Positions 1 through 8,246 are shown, counted from the stretch's first letter. The stretch: 64,000 nt of DNA from JAJZKE01 sp963762395 (GCA_963762395.1 CAVXKL010000004.1:124001-188000); one strand, 5' to 3'. A program made the numbers and translations. Notes: generated from the letters alone by a model not told the origin.

Positions 1-203
1 AGGCAGCTATCGGTGCCCACATTATTGCCCGCGAGGACATAAGCTCTTACCGAAAAGACGTAACGGCCGGACTATACGGCGGCGATGTAACCAGAAAGAA
101 AAAAGTACTGGCTAAGCAAAAAAAGGGTAAGAGTAGGATGAAACGCTTTGGCAAAGTAGATATTCCGGCTGAAGCTTTTTCAGTTATGCTCCGAAAAGAC
201 TAA
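1..203 (+). CDS. lepA: Elongation factor 4 (LepA), C-terminal end only
   Basis: The open frame enters from the left edge (first full codon at base 3) and stops with TAA at 201-203. The 66 visible residues match the C-terminal domain of LepA: an AAIGAHIIARED segment, then YRKDVTAGLYGGDVTRKKK, a lysine-rich stretch, and the closing VDIPAEAFSVMLRKD. LepA is a ribosome-bound GTPase that back-translocates stalled ribosomes; this tail binds tRNA and the peptidyl-transferase centre. The GTPase domains lie outside the window. Identification is by recognition of the conserved tail. Confidence 0.93.
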   Translation, partial: AAIGAHIIAREDISSYRKDVTAGLYGGDVTRKKKVLAKQKKGKSRMKRFGKVDIPAEAFSVMLRKD

Positions 204-259
204 TCTTGCTAAAGGTTAGAAGCTGATCTAAAATTCAATTTGCATCACCAAAAACAAAA

Positions 260-862
260 ATGTTAGATAAAAAACAGTTCTTAACCTATAGATCTCTTAC
301 TAATCTGCTTAGCCCTTCGGCCCTAAGCGCTGTATTCTGCGTGGTTGCCAGTCTAGCTATAAGTATTACCGTCATATTTATTAACCGCTTTAAACCGACT
401 ATTTTAAGCCTATCTAGCTCGAACTTTAATAAGGGTATCAGTATCACAAACAGCCGCCTAAACGGCACATTAATAGGAAATGACCTTATTAAAGATGTTG
501 CTCCGGTATTTCTAAGCCTAATTATTGCCGCTATTATTTATTTACTTGCCTACGATATATACCAAGCCATAGAGTTACATAAGAAACACGGATCAAGTTT
601 AAAAACACTGTTGAAAAAGATAGCTATTAACTTTATCTTAAGGCTTATTGCATTGGTTGTTTGGCTGCCATATCTTAATTTATTCTTCCGTTTGATATTG
701 CCTTTCTCTGTTCGTATAGCTTTGCTTACTACGTCTGCCAGTAATGTTCTAGTGATTGCCTCCGACATAATTTTAGCCGTTATTATTGTTTCAATAGCCA
801 CCCATATTAACGTTATTTTATGCCGCTTGTTCTTCCTAAAACCCAGACTGCTTGAATTTTAA
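260..862 (+). CDS. Hypothetical multi-pass membrane protein
   Basis: A 200-aa protein with hydrophobic segments near residues 20-42, 75-95, 120-150 and 165-190, so about four membrane spans. A short charged stretch (residues 100-118, rich in Lys/His) probably forms a cytoplasmic loop. I do not recognise a family. It stands alone between lepA and the guanylate kinase gene, on the same strand, with no clear Shine-Dalgarno before its ATG. Confidence 0.6.
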   Translation: MLDKKQFLTYRSLTNLLSPSALSAVFCVVASLAISITVIFINRFKPTILSLSSSNFNKGISITNSRLNGTLIGNDLIKDVAPVFLSLIIAAIIYLLAYDIYQAIELHKKHGSSLKTLLKKIAINFILRLIALVVWLPYLNLFFRLILPFSVRIALLTTSASNVLVIASDIILAVIIVSIATHINVILCRLFFLKPRLLEF

Positions 863-875
863 TTAAAAATCCAAT

Positions 876-904
876 TTGCGGCCCATCGCCCAGTTTGTTA
901 TACA
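876..904 (+). promoter_or_regulatory. Promoter of guanylate kinase gene (leaderless type)
   Basis: TTGCGG at 876-881, a 17-bp spacer and TATACA at 899-904. The ATG at 912 lies only 7 nt after the -10 box, so transcription would begin at or next to the start codon. No Shine-Dalgarno is possible on such a transcript. Confidence 0.55.
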
Positions 905-911
905 GTAAGAT

Positions 912-1628
912 ATGGATGATCTTAAAGTAATTACCCAAAACTACCAAATTACAGCTGAAGCTAGAGATTTATTAAGCACTGCTAGGACTATGCTACTGGT
1001 CGGCCCGGCCGGTTCCGGCAAGAATACTTTAGAGCATGAACTTATTAAAACAGGCAAGTATAAACAGATCGTAACTCATACAACCAGACTGCCTAGATCA
1101 AATCGTGGAGTTATGGAGAAAAATGGAGTTGAATATTACTTCATAACTAAAGAGCAGGCACTAGATATGCTCCAACATAAACAATTTATTGAAGCGGCCT
1201 TAACGCACGGTAATATTTACGGTACATCGATTGATCAGTTCAAAGAAGCCATCAAAGACTCTAAGATTGCTGTTGCCGATATTGACATTAAAGGCGTAAG
1301 AACATATCTCAGCTTGACTGATAACGTCATCCCTGTTTTTTTATTGCCGCCAAGCTTTGAGGAATTAATGAAACGTCTGTTGTCTAGATACGGTGCAGTA
1401 ACAGACCGTGAAGACATCAAAACCAGGCTTCATACTGCCCTTAACGAGCTTAATGAGTTTATTAGCACTGACTATTACTACCCGGTGGTTAACGGTGAAA
1501 TAGCGAGGACTACTAAAGTGGTGGAGGGCATAGTTACCGGACAAGTAAATAACAAAAGGGATCCGTTAGCTATAACCTTAGCCAAACAGCTTCTTAAAGA
1601 TATTAAAATCTTTTTAGTAAACTCTTAG
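912..1628 (+). CDS. gmk: Guanylate kinase
   Basis: A 238-aa protein; typical guanylate kinases are about 200 aa, the surplus being an N-terminal extension of roughly 25 residues and a C-terminal tail. It phosphorylates GMP to GDP with ATP. The P-loop is GPAGSGKNT (residues 32-40), where the usual Ser/Thr after Lys is Asn followed by Thr. The GMP-binding segment follows: THTTRLPRSNRGVMEKNG then VEYYFIT, then an HGNIYGTS motif around residue 100, and a lid with RLLSRYG. Its last codons overlap the CIRCE operator of the hrcA promoter. The unusual P-loop leaves some doubt about activity. Confidence 0.85.
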   Translation: MDDLKVITQNYQITAEARDLLSTARTMLLVGPAGSGKNTLEHELIKTGKYKQIVTHTTRLPRSNRGVMEKNGVEYYFITKEQALDMLQHKQFIEAALTHGNIYGTSIDQFKEAIKDSKIAVADIDIKGVRTYLSLTDNVIPVFLLPPSFEELMKRLLSRYGAVTDREDIKTRLHTALNELNEFISTDYYYPVVNGEIARTTKVVEGIVTGQVNNKRDPLAITLAKQLLKDIKIFLVNS

Positions 1629-1663
1629 CACTCTTGACGATAGAGTGCTAATAGAGATATAAT
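1625..1663 (+). promoter_or_regulatory. CIRCE operator and promoter of hrcA-grpE
   Basis: A perfect CIRCE: TTAGCACTC (1625-1633), 9-nt spacer, GAGTGCTAA (1643-1651). The spacer itself provides the -35 box TTGACG (1634-1639); 18 nt later lies TATAAT (1658-1663). HrcA bound here would cover the -35 region, giving autoregulated heat-shock control. The operator begins within the last codons of the upstream kinase gene. Confidence 0.95.
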
Positions 1664-1694
1664 TAGCCTGATTTAAACTAGGTTAATTAATAAA

Positions 1695-2408
1695 ATGACT
1701 GATCGTCAAAAGCGAATCTTAAGTGCCATAGTTGAACAATACGCCGAAGTGGCTAGTCCTGTAGGCAGCAGTCTGCTGGCTAAAGCTTTTAAGGTATCTT
1801 CAGCTACCATCAGGGCTGAAATGGCTGAACTGGAACGTCTCGGCTTTATTACCCAGCCTCATACTAGTGCCGGCCGTGTACCAACAGATATGGGCTATAG
1901 ATATTACGTTAACAGTCTGCCTGAAAATTACTTAGACACAGATATTGAGAGAAGGGCGGCTAGAGCCTTATCTTCGCGCGTCCAAAACGGCAGTGCGCCT
2001 GAAAGAATGATTAGAAACGCCGTCGATACTTTAGTAGAACTGACACACAATCTGGGACTAGCCACTATTGGCAGCCAGCTATATATTAGCGGTCTCAGTA
2101 ATCTCTTTGATCAACCAGAGTTCATAGATACATACCAGGTACAGCAAGTGGCAAGGCTATTGGATAATCTTGAACCATGGCTTAAAGAAGCGGCTCCCAA
2201 CGAAGCGTTAAGTGTCTATATTGGTCAAGAAAACCCGATTGGTCGTTCAGCTGGCTGTACGCTGGTAATTAGCCGATTCCGTGGTCCCTTTAGTGACCGC
2301 AGCTACATTGGCACATTAGGTCCAACCAGACAAAGTTATAGGGAAGTGATGAACCTTGTCAGCCACGTTGGTCAGGAACTGGAAGAAATATTACTTGACG
2401 GGGAGTAA
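1695..2408 (+). CDS. hrcA: Heat-inducible transcription repressor HrcA (short form)
   Basis: HrcA represses heat-shock genes by binding CIRCE, and GroEL or DnaK status controls its activity. The N-terminal winged helix is clear: DRQKRILSAIVEQY, then SSATIRAEMAELERLGF and HTSAGRVPTDMGYRYYV. The C-terminal GAF-like part is recognisable near the end (a GTLGPTRQSY stretch). At 237 aa it is about 100 aa shorter than most HrcA proteins (around 340), so the inserted dimerising domain appears reduced or lost. It is followed by grpE 4 nt downstream, and its own promoter carries a CIRCE. Confidence 0.95.
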   Translation: MTDRQKRILSAIVEQYAEVASPVGSSLLAKAFKVSSATIRAEMAELERLGFITQPHTSAGRVPTDMGYRYYVNSLPENYLDTDIERRAARALSSRVQNGSAPERMIRNAVDTLVELTHNLGLATIGSQLYISGLSNLFDQPEFIDTYQVQQVARLLDNLEPWLKEAAPNEALSVYIGQENPIGRSAGCTLVISRFRGPFSDRSYIGTLGPTRQSYREVMNLVSHVGQELEEILLDGE

Positions 2409-2412
2409 TTGA

Positions 2413-2907
2413 ATGGCCGATCATCCTAAGAAGAGACAAACCCATAAACAGCCAGAAATAGAAGAATTAGAAAGACAAGTTCTAGAGCTGACAGAGGCTC
2501 TGCAAAGAGAACGGGCTGATGCTGTCAATGTCCGTAGAAGAGCTGAAGAAGATCGCCTTAAAATGGCTAGTTTCTTTGAAGCGACAGTTATTAAAAAACT
2601 ATTGCCTTTTATAGATAACTTTGAAAGAGCCTTAAAACATGCGCCAAAGACTACAGATAAAGCTGTCGAAGAGTGGCTCAAGGGTATTGATGGTGTCAAT
2701 AAGCAACTTTGGCAAGCTCTAGAATCTTTAGGCGTTAAGAAAATAAAGACAGTAAACGAGGTCTTTGACCCACGCTACCATGAAGCGGTCCAAATGGACC
2801 CCGGCAGCGAAGGCGCTAAAGAAGTAGTCACTGAAGAATTTATACCTGGCTATATCTTAGACGGGGAAGTAATCCGTCATGCTATGGTCAAAGTATCAAT
2901 GAAGTAG
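2413..2907 (+). CDS. grpE: GrpE nucleotide exchange factor
   Basis: A 164-aa protein of normal length. GrpE dimers release ADP from DnaK. The N-terminal half is a charged coiled coil (residues 10-60, many Glu/Arg heptads), followed by a four-helix region with LLPFIDNFERALKHAP and the C-terminal beta domain with the signature FDPRYHEAVQ and GYILDGEVIRHAMVKVS. It is co-transcribed with hrcA (4-nt gap, GGGGAG upstream of the ATG) and so falls under CIRCE control. Confidence 0.96.
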   Translation: MADHPKKRQTHKQPEIEELERQVLELTEALQRERADAVNVRRRAEEDRLKMASFFEATVIKKLLPFIDNFERALKHAPKTTDKAVEEWLKGIDGVNKQLWQALESLGVKKIKTVNEVFDPRYHEAVQMDPGSEGAKEVVTEEFIPGYILDGEVIRHAMVKVSMK

Positions 2908-2908
2908 A

Positions 2909-3424
2909 TTAACTTTGCTCGGCCGGAACAAGATTGGCTATCCCTAAGTTAGGAAGAGTAGCCCCTCGATTATTTAAGAAGTATCCTTCAGCGTTCATAT
3001 GAGCTTCACTAACAATATCTGGATCTGTATCAGCTCCAGGGAGTGGCCCAATTACTGCATCGATAGCAATTCCCGCTTCGATAGGATCATTCCAAATACT
3101 AGTCTCACCAGCATGTAAATAAGCAAAGTAATTATGACCATCGTATTTAAAGACTAATGGCCTTACGGTTTCGGCCTGTCCTTCATAAGAGACAACCATT
3201 GGTTTTTTCACGTAACCGATTGTTCCGCCATTATGTAAATTATCTAAATCCGCTGTCAAAGTAGCAACAGGGCTATTATCTGATTGCTCTATAATATTAC
3301 CAATCTCTTGGCCAGCTTTTACAGCGCCAACAATCACTCCTGCACTAAGAAGGGCAGCAACAGCCACTTTATGGGGGATAAAACCGTATCCGCTACTTTT
3401 TTTTGGGTCTGATTCTTTTGTCAT
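2909..3424 (-). CDS. Hypothetical membrane-anchored protein
   Basis: A 171-aa protein starting MTKESDPKK. A longer frame exists to 3460, but that start would lie inside the promoter (see 3432-3460), so the ATG at 3424 is preferred. One hydrophobic segment (about residues 16-36) anchors it; the rest is probably outside the membrane. No family recognised. It lies opposite in direction between grpE and dnaK, interrupting the heat-shock cluster, and its 3' end abuts grpE within 1 nt (convergent). Confidence 0.7.
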   Translation of the reverse strand: MTKESDPKKSSGYGFIPHKVAVAALLSAGVIVGAVKAGQEIGNIIEQSDNSPVATLTADLDNLHNGGTIGYVKKPMVVSYEGQAETVRPLVFKYDGHNYFAYLHAGETSIWNDPIEAGIAIDAVIGPLPGADTDPDIVSEAHMNAEGYFLNNRGATLPNLGIANLVPAEQS

Positions 3425-3431
3425 AACACAT

Positions 3432-3460
3432 AATATAGCACAAAGTGTTAAAACGGTCAA
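3432..3460 (-). promoter_or_regulatory. Promoter of the 2909-3424 gene (leaderless type)
   Basis: Read on the minus strand: TTGACC (3460-3455), 17-bp spacer, TATATT (3437-3432), then 7 nt to the ATG at 3424. The arrangement fits leaderless transcription and settles the start codon choice. Confidence 0.7.
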
Positions 3461-3507
3461 GCTTATTATAAATCATATATTAATCTAGTTGTTGTAAAAT
3501 TTATACA

Positions 3508-3545
3508 TTAGCACTCTTGACTTATGAGTGCTAATTATTTATTCT
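3508..3545 (+). promoter_or_regulatory. CIRCE operator and promoter of dnaK
   Basis: Perfect CIRCE arms TTAGCACTC (3508-3516) and GAGTGCTAA (3526-3534) with a 9-nt spacer. As at hrcA, the spacer contains the -35 box (TTGACT, 3517-3522); a -10 box TATTCT lies at 3540-3545 after 17 bp. HrcA binding would block polymerase. Confidence 0.93.
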
Positions 3546-3553
3546 GGATGTAA

Positions 3554-3580
3554 CTAGCAATCACTTCTTATGACTGCTAA
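3554..3580 (+). promoter_or_regulatory. Second, degenerate CIRCE in the dnaK leader
   Basis: CTAGCAATC (3554-3562), a 9-nt spacer, GACTGCTAA (3572-3580). It keeps the exact spacing and symmetry of CIRCE with two mismatches in the left arm and one in the right. It lies just downstream of the predicted transcription start, so a bound repressor would act as a roadblock. Function is inferred from geometry. Confidence 0.6.
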
Positions 3581-3616
3581 TTAACTTAAACAATTAACCT
3601 AAATGGAGATAATGAA

Positions 3617-5512
3617 ATGGCAAAAATAATTGGCATAGACCTTGGTACAACCAACTCAGCCATGGCCGTTATGCAATCTGGTAAACCAGAGATTATTGCA
3701 AACAGCGAAGGTAGCCGTACAACCCCTTCGGTAGTGGCTATCAATAAGAACGGCGAAAGGCTAATTGGCCAAGTTGCCCGTCGGCAACAGGTAACTAATT
3801 CCGACAACACCATCTATGAAGTAAAAAGACTAATCGGCCGCAACTGGAATGACCAGGAAGTTCAGCGCGACATTAAATTAATGGGCTACGAAATGGTTAA
3901 AAGCGGTAACGGCGTAAAAGTTAAGATGGGCGATAAAGAATATAGCCCGGAAGAAATAAGCGCCATGATTTTGGGCAAGCTAAAGGCTGATGCTGAATCT
4001 TTCTTAGGCGAACCTGTTGCAGAAGCTGTTATAACTGTACCTGCCTATTTTGACGACAGCCAAAGACAAGCTACTAAAGACGCTGGTAAAATAGCTGGCC
4101 TGGAAGTAAGAAGAATAATTAACGAACCAACTGCCGCAGCCCTGGCGTATGGTCTGGATAAAGATAAGAAAAAGGACGAGAAGATAGCTGTTTATGACCT
4201 AGGTGGTGGTACTTTCGATATCTCTATCCTCGAACTAGGTGACAGTGTCTTTGAAGTTAAATCAACTAATGGTGATACCCACCTTGGTGGTGCTGACTTT
4301 GACCGCGTTCTAGTTAACTTCTTTGCTGATGAATTTAAGAAAGAACAGGGTATTGACATAACGGATGACAAAGCAGCTATGCAAAGACTGCGTGATGAAG
4401 CCGAGAAGGCCAAAATAGAACTTTCAACCGCTCAGGAAGTAAATGTTAACCTGCCGTTCTTGACCGCTGACTCAGATGGTCCAAAGCATTTTGAATATAA
4501 GTTAACTAGAGCTAAGCTTGAAAGCCTGGTTGCCGATCTTATAGATAAGACGGCCGGACCATGCGAGAAAGCTCTTAAAGACGCCAAACTAAAAGCCAGT
4601 GATATTAATGCCGTTGTCCTTGTTGGTGGCATGACCAGAATGCCTGCTGTCCAAGAAAAGGTTAAAAAGGTCTTTTCTAAAGAACCCATGAAGGGCGTTA
4701 ACCCTGACGAGGTAGTAGCTATTGGTGCAGCAATCCAGGGTGGCGTGTTGCAGGGTGATGTTAAGGACGTTCTACTTCTTGATGTAACACCACTGTCTCT
4801 AGGTATAGAGACCATGGGCGGTGTCATGACTAGACTGATTGAACGAAATACCACTATCCCGACCTCTAAGTCTGAAGTCTTCTCTACAGCTGCTGACAAC
4901 CAGCCACAGGTCGAAATACATGTTGCCCAGGGTGAAAGAGAGATGATAGACGGCAATAAATCTTTAGGTCGCTTTATTCTTGACGGTATACCGCCAGCTC
5001 CAAGAGGTATCCCTCAGATTGAAGTAACTTTCAACATTGATGCCAATGGTATCTTAAATGTTACCGCTAAAGACAAGGGTACTTCTAAAGAACAGAGCAT
5101 AACCATCTCGGGATCAGGCAACTTAAGTAAAGATGACGTTGAAAAGATGGCTAAAGAAGCTGAAGCTCATGCCGATGAAGACAAGAAGCGAAAAGAGTTA
5201 GTCGAATCTAAGAACCTACTGGATAGTGCTGTCTACCAAGCAGAGAAGCTGTCTAACGACAATAAAGATAAACTAGTAGATGAAGACAAGAAAACATTAG
5301 ATGAAGCCATAGAAACCGCTAAAAAGGTAGTTAGCGACGAAAAGGCTTCTAAGGAAGATCTAGAAAAAGCAGCCAAAGAGTTAAACGATAAAATCATGCC
5401 TATTGGCGCTAAAATGTACGAAAATGCCTCAAAGGAAACCACTACTGAAAACTCTGAAACTAAAGATGATTCCATCGAAGGCGAAGTGGTCGACGAAAAG
5501 ACTGACAAATAA
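3617..5512 (+). CDS. dnaK: Molecular chaperone DnaK (Hsp70)
   Basis: 631 aa, full length. ATP-dependent foldase working with DnaJ and GrpE. Phosphate-1 loop IGIDLGTTNSAMAVM (residues 5-19), phosphate-2 VYDLGGGTFDISILELGD (about 195-212), adenosine motif VVLVGGMTRMP (about 333-343), interdomain linker DVLLLDVTPLSLG (about 385-397), beta-sandwich substrate domain, then a helical lid from about residue 505 and an acidic tail ending EGEVVDEKTDK. The ATG at 3617 follows a GGAG Shine-Dalgarno. Two CIRCE-like sites upstream place it in the HrcA regulon; dnaJ follows 59 nt downstream. Confidence 0.98.
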   Translation: MAKIIGIDLGTTNSAMAVMQSGKPEIIANSEGSRTTPSVVAINKNGERLIGQVARRQQVTNSDNTIYEVKRLIGRNWNDQEVQRDIKLMGYEMVKSGNGVKVKMGDKEYSPEEISAMILGKLKADAESFLGEPVAEAVITVPAYFDDSQRQATKDAGKIAGLEVRRIINEPTAAALAYGLDKDKKKDEKIAVYDLGGGTFDISILELGDSVFEVKSTNGDTHLGGADFDRVLVNFFADEFKKEQGIDITDDKAAMQRLRDEAEKAKIELSTAQEVNVNLPFLTADSDGPKHFEYKLTRAKLESLVADLIDKTAGPCEKALKDAKLKASDINAVVLVGGMTRMPAVQEKVKKVFSKEPMKGVNPDEVVAIGAAIQGGVLQGDVKDVLLLDVTPLSLGIETMGGVMTRLIERNTTIPTSKSEVFSTAADNQPQVEIHVAQGEREMIDGNKSLGRFILDGIPPAPRGIPQIEVTFNIDANGILNVTAKDKGTSKEQSITISGSGNLSKDDVEKMAKEAEAHADEDKKRKELVESKNLLDSAVYQAEKLSNDNKDKLVDEDKKTLDEAIETAKKVVSDEKASKEDLEKAAKELNDKIMPIGAKMYENASKETTTENSETKDDSIEGEVVDEKTDK

Positions 5513-5571
5513 ATAGACCATTCTTGGTAATATTAATGTTAGTTAAGGGTAAAATACCCATAAGTTAAAAT

Positions 5572-6678
5572 ATGGCTACAAAACGAGACTACTATGAAGT
5601 ATTGGGTATCAGTAAAGATGCCAGTGCCGATGAAGTAAAGAAAGCCTTCAGAAGAGCCGCTATTGAACACCACCCTGATCGCGGCGGTGATGAAATTAAA
5701 TTTAAAGAAATAAACGAAGCTTATGAGGTTCTTGGTGATCCTGAAAAGAGGAAGAGATATGATCAGTTTGGCCACGCCGGTGTAGGTAGCAACGGTGCTG
5801 GTGGTTTTGAAGGCTTTGGTGGCTTTGGCGGACAGGGCCAAAACATTAACTTTGACTTTGGTGATCTAGGTCTTGGCGACATATTCAGCACCTTTTTTGG
5901 TAATAGCCGGACAGATACCAGGAGACAAAACAGGGGCAGAGATATTGAAGCCAGAGTTGAGATATCTTTTGAAGATGCTGTCTTTGGTACTGAAGTGCCT
6001 CTTAATTTAACAATCGATGATATCTGCGAACACTGTAAGGGAACAACAGCTGAACCAGGTTATGAACTAAAGACTTGTCCAACCTGCAACGGAAAAGGAC
6101 AAGTCATAAGTGTTACCAGGACCATCTTTGGCAACATACAGCAGGCTACTATCTGTCAGACATGCAAAGGCAGCGGTAAGATACCGGATAAATTATGTAC
6201 GGTCTGTCACGGTAAAGGCATAATATCTAAAAGACAGCAAATCAAACTAAAAATACCAGCCGGCATAGATGATGGCGCTACTATTCGCTTAAGAGAACAC
6301 GGTGAAGCCGTAACAAACGGTCCTAAGGGAGATTTATACGTTAACGTAAGAGTCAAGGCTCATAAGAAATTCACTCGTGAAGGTGAGCTTATCTTAAGCG
6401 AAGAACATATTGATATGGTTGATGCTGCCATAGGCTGTGAAGTAGATGTTGATACGGTTGACGGTAAAGTATTAATGAAAGTACCTCCTGGTACTCAATC
6501 CGGCACAGACTTCAAACTTTCTGGTCACGGTGTGCCCCATATAAAGGGCAGCAGCCGCGGTGCCCATATCGTCACGATAATAGTTGATACACCAACTAAG
6601 CTAACAAGAGAGCAGATAAAGCTGTTAGAGCAATTTAAAGAAACTCCGTATGGCAATAAATTCCATCTTTTTAATTAG
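5572..6678 (+). CDS. dnaJ: Chaperone DnaJ (Hsp40)
   Basis: 368 aa. J domain at residues 1-68 with the HPD tripeptide (HHPDRGGDE), Gly/Phe-rich region 75-108, then the zinc domain with four Cys pairs: CEHCKGTT, CPTCNGKG, CQTCKGSG and CTVCHGKG. The first pair lacks the second glycine of CxxCxGxG but keeps both cysteines. C-terminal beta-sandwich domains and a dimerisation tail follow. It stimulates DnaK ATPase and delivers substrates. Same strand as dnaK with a 59-nt gap that may hold its own start; no Shine-Dalgarno precedes the ATG. Confidence 0.97.
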   Translation: MATKRDYYEVLGISKDASADEVKKAFRRAAIEHHPDRGGDEIKFKEINEAYEVLGDPEKRKRYDQFGHAGVGSNGAGGFEGFGGFGGQGQNINFDFGDLGLGDIFSTFFGNSRTDTRRQNRGRDIEARVEISFEDAVFGTEVPLNLTIDDICEHCKGTTAEPGYELKTCPTCNGKGQVISVTRTIFGNIQQATICQTCKGSGKIPDKLCTVCHGKGIISKRQQIKLKIPAGIDDGATIRLREHGEAVTNGPKGDLYVNVRVKAHKKFTREGELILSEEHIDMVDAAIGCEVDVDTVDGKVLMKVPPGTQSGTDFKLSGHGVPHIKGSSRGAHIVTIIVDTPTKLTREQIKLLEQFKETPYGNKFHLFN

Positions 6679-6681
6679 AAC

Positions 6682-6710
6682 TTGCCATAAACGTATAACA
6701 GTTAGATAAT
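6682..6710 (+). promoter_or_regulatory. Promoter of the 37-aa membrane peptide gene
   Basis: TTGCCA (6682-6687), 17-bp spacer, GATAAT (6705-6710), with the ATG at 6720 nine nt further. Consistent with a leaderless or near-leaderless transcript. Confidence 0.5.
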
Positions 6711-6719
6711 TACCTTTAA

Positions 6720-6833
6720 ATGGCTAAGCTTAAGCAGAAAAATGATGGCTTTATACCTCTTCTAATAACCATAATATTGATTGTTGCTCTCTTAATCTGG
6801 TTAATATTCACCAGAGTTCTGCACGCTAAATAG
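6720..6833 (+). CDS. Small single-span membrane protein (37 aa)
   Basis: Begins MAKLKQKNDG, then one strongly hydrophobic span (residues 11-31, ending in LIWLIF), then a short TRVLHAK tail. The N-terminal charge pattern suggests the N terminus is inside. A matching promoter (6682-6710) directly precedes it and a second promoter-like sequence follows, which supports it as a real gene. Function unknown. Confidence 0.5.
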   Translation: MAKLKQKNDGFIPLLITIILIVALLIWLIFTRVLHAK

Positions 6834-6875
6834 CCTTGCCAAGTACATAAAAATATGCTACAGTATATACCCTAA

Positions 6876-7295
6876 ATGACTAAAGAACCCCAGATTATAG
6901 GCAGTGTCGTTAAGCTGAGTATTCCAGCAGGCGGTATTTATGATTTGCCAGCAAAGATAGATACTGGCGCTGATGGATCTTCCATTTGGGCAACTAATAT
7001 TATTGAGAAAGATAATGAGATTAGTTTTTGTCTACTCGGGCCATCTTCAGATAAATATACCGGTATAGTTTTAAAGACTACAGACTACAGGAGAGTTATA
7101 ATTAAGAACTCTTTTGGTGACACTGAAATTAGGTACAGAGCGAAAATATCCGTTGTAGTTGAAAGCCGAAAAGTAAGTGCCAAGTTTTCACTTGCTAATC
7201 GTGAATCAAAGTCGTATCCTGCGCTTATTGGGCGGAGACTACTGAATAAAAGATTCATTGTTGATATTTCCAAATCCCATAAGCCCAAACATTAA
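6876..7295 (+). CDS. Retropepsin-like aspartic protease family, RimK-associated
   Basis: 139 aa. Belongs to the family annotated as putative ATP-dependent zinc protease (COG4067), now viewed as retropepsin-like: an IGSVVKLSIP strand, then the catalytic-type motif KIDTGADGSSIWA (residues 27-39), a TDYRRVIIKNSFGD stretch, then the SKSYPALIGRRLLNKRFIVD block near the C terminus. Genes of this family often lie beside RimK-type ligases, as here (16-nt gap). It may trim peptides or the amino-acid tails added by RimK. A -10-like TATATA ends 6 nt before the ATG. Confidence 0.85.
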   Translation: MTKEPQIIGSVVKLSIPAGGIYDLPAKIDTGADGSSIWATNIIEKDNEISFCLLGPSSDKYTGIVLKTTDYRRVIIKNSFGDTEIRYRAKISVVVESRKVSAKFSLANRESKSYPALIGRRLLNKRFIVDISKSHKPKH

Positions 7296-7311
7296 CCAGT
7301 AGGAGTAAATC

Positions 7312-8214
7312 ATGAACATAGCAGTTTTGTCTAAAGGCCCTGGCAACTATTCCACTAAAAGATTAGTCAAAGAGGCTACTAAGCGTGGTCACAAGGTCAG
7401 TGTGATTAATTATGCCAAATGCTACGTTACCCTAGAAAGTGGTCGCCCAGTTGTTAATTATAAGGGTGAAGAACTCACTAATTTTGACGCTATTATCCCT
7501 AGAATTTCTTCCAGTCTGACTAAATACGGTGCTTCTATTGTCCGCCAATTTGAAATGCAAAACGTCTTTACGCCCACTAGCTCGATCTCTATTGTCCGCG
7601 CAAGAGATAAGTTAAGATCACTCCAAATCTTATCTAAAGCTGGTGTCGGCATACCGAAAACAGTCTTTGCCCGCGAAACAGCCGATTTCGAAGATGTCCT
7701 TGAACAAGTTGGCGGCCCGCCAGTAGTTATTAAGATTGCCCGCGGTACTCACGGCAATGGCGTAGTCTTAGCTGAAACCCGAAAAGCAGCTTTAGCTGTA
7801 ATGCAGGCTTTCAACGTTGAAGGTGTTAGCTTTTTAGTCCAAGAGTATATTGATGAAAGTGTCGGTGCGGACATTAGGATTTTTGTTGTTAATGGTCGGA
7901 TTATTGCCAGTATGTTAAGGCAAAATTTAGATGGTGACTTTAGATCAAACCTGCACCAAGGTGGTAATGGTGTCCCAGTTAAACTATCTGAAGATGAAAA
8001 AAAGGCAGCCCTAAGAGCTGCTAAAGCTATGGGATTGTCTATATGCGGCGTTGACATGGTAAGATCCGATAAAGGCCCATTAATTCTTGAAGTAAACTGC
8101 AGTCCCGGTTTTGGTATAGAAAAGGTTACCCGCCGTGATGTTGCCAGTTCAATAATTGACTACATAGAACAAAACGCCAAAGCCAGACATAAAAAAGACA
8201 AAGTTGGTGCATAA
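7312..8214 (+). CDS. rimK: RimK-family ATP-grasp alpha-L-glutamate ligase
   Basis: 300 aa, the normal length for RimK. Enzymes of this family add glutamate residues to a protein or small molecule (ribosomal protein S6 in E. coli, or a cofactor) with ATP. Visible features: N-terminal domain MNIAVLSKGPGNYSTKRL; the ATP-grasp lysine region PPVVIKIARGTHGNGVVL (about residues 143-160); FLVQEYIDE; DIRIFVVNGRIIASMLR; and the metal-binding LILEVNCSPGFG near residue 270. It has a GGAG Shine-Dalgarno and sits behind the retropepsin-like gene, probably as an operon. The real acceptor is unknown. Confidence 0.88.
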   Translation: MNIAVLSKGPGNYSTKRLVKEATKRGHKVSVINYAKCYVTLESGRPVVNYKGEELTNFDAIIPRISSSLTKYGASIVRQFEMQNVFTPTSSISIVRARDKLRSLQILSKAGVGIPKTVFARETADFEDVLEQVGGPPVVIKIARGTHGNGVVLAETRKAALAVMQAFNVEGVSFLVQEYIDESVGADIRIFVVNGRIIASMLRQNLDGDFRSNLHQGGNGVPVKLSEDEKKAALRAAKAMGLSICGVDMVRSDKGPLILEVNCSPGFGIEKVTRRDVASSIIDYIEQNAKARHKKDKVGA

Positions 8215-8246
8215 AGCGTCACTCTCAGCTATTATTAAGCTTAAGC

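Noticed and set aside
5539..5841. Minus-strand frame over the dnaK-dnaJ junction
   Set aside because: It lies opposite the J domain and has the composition of a shadow frame. The same holds for the other frames antisense to dnaK, rny and recA.
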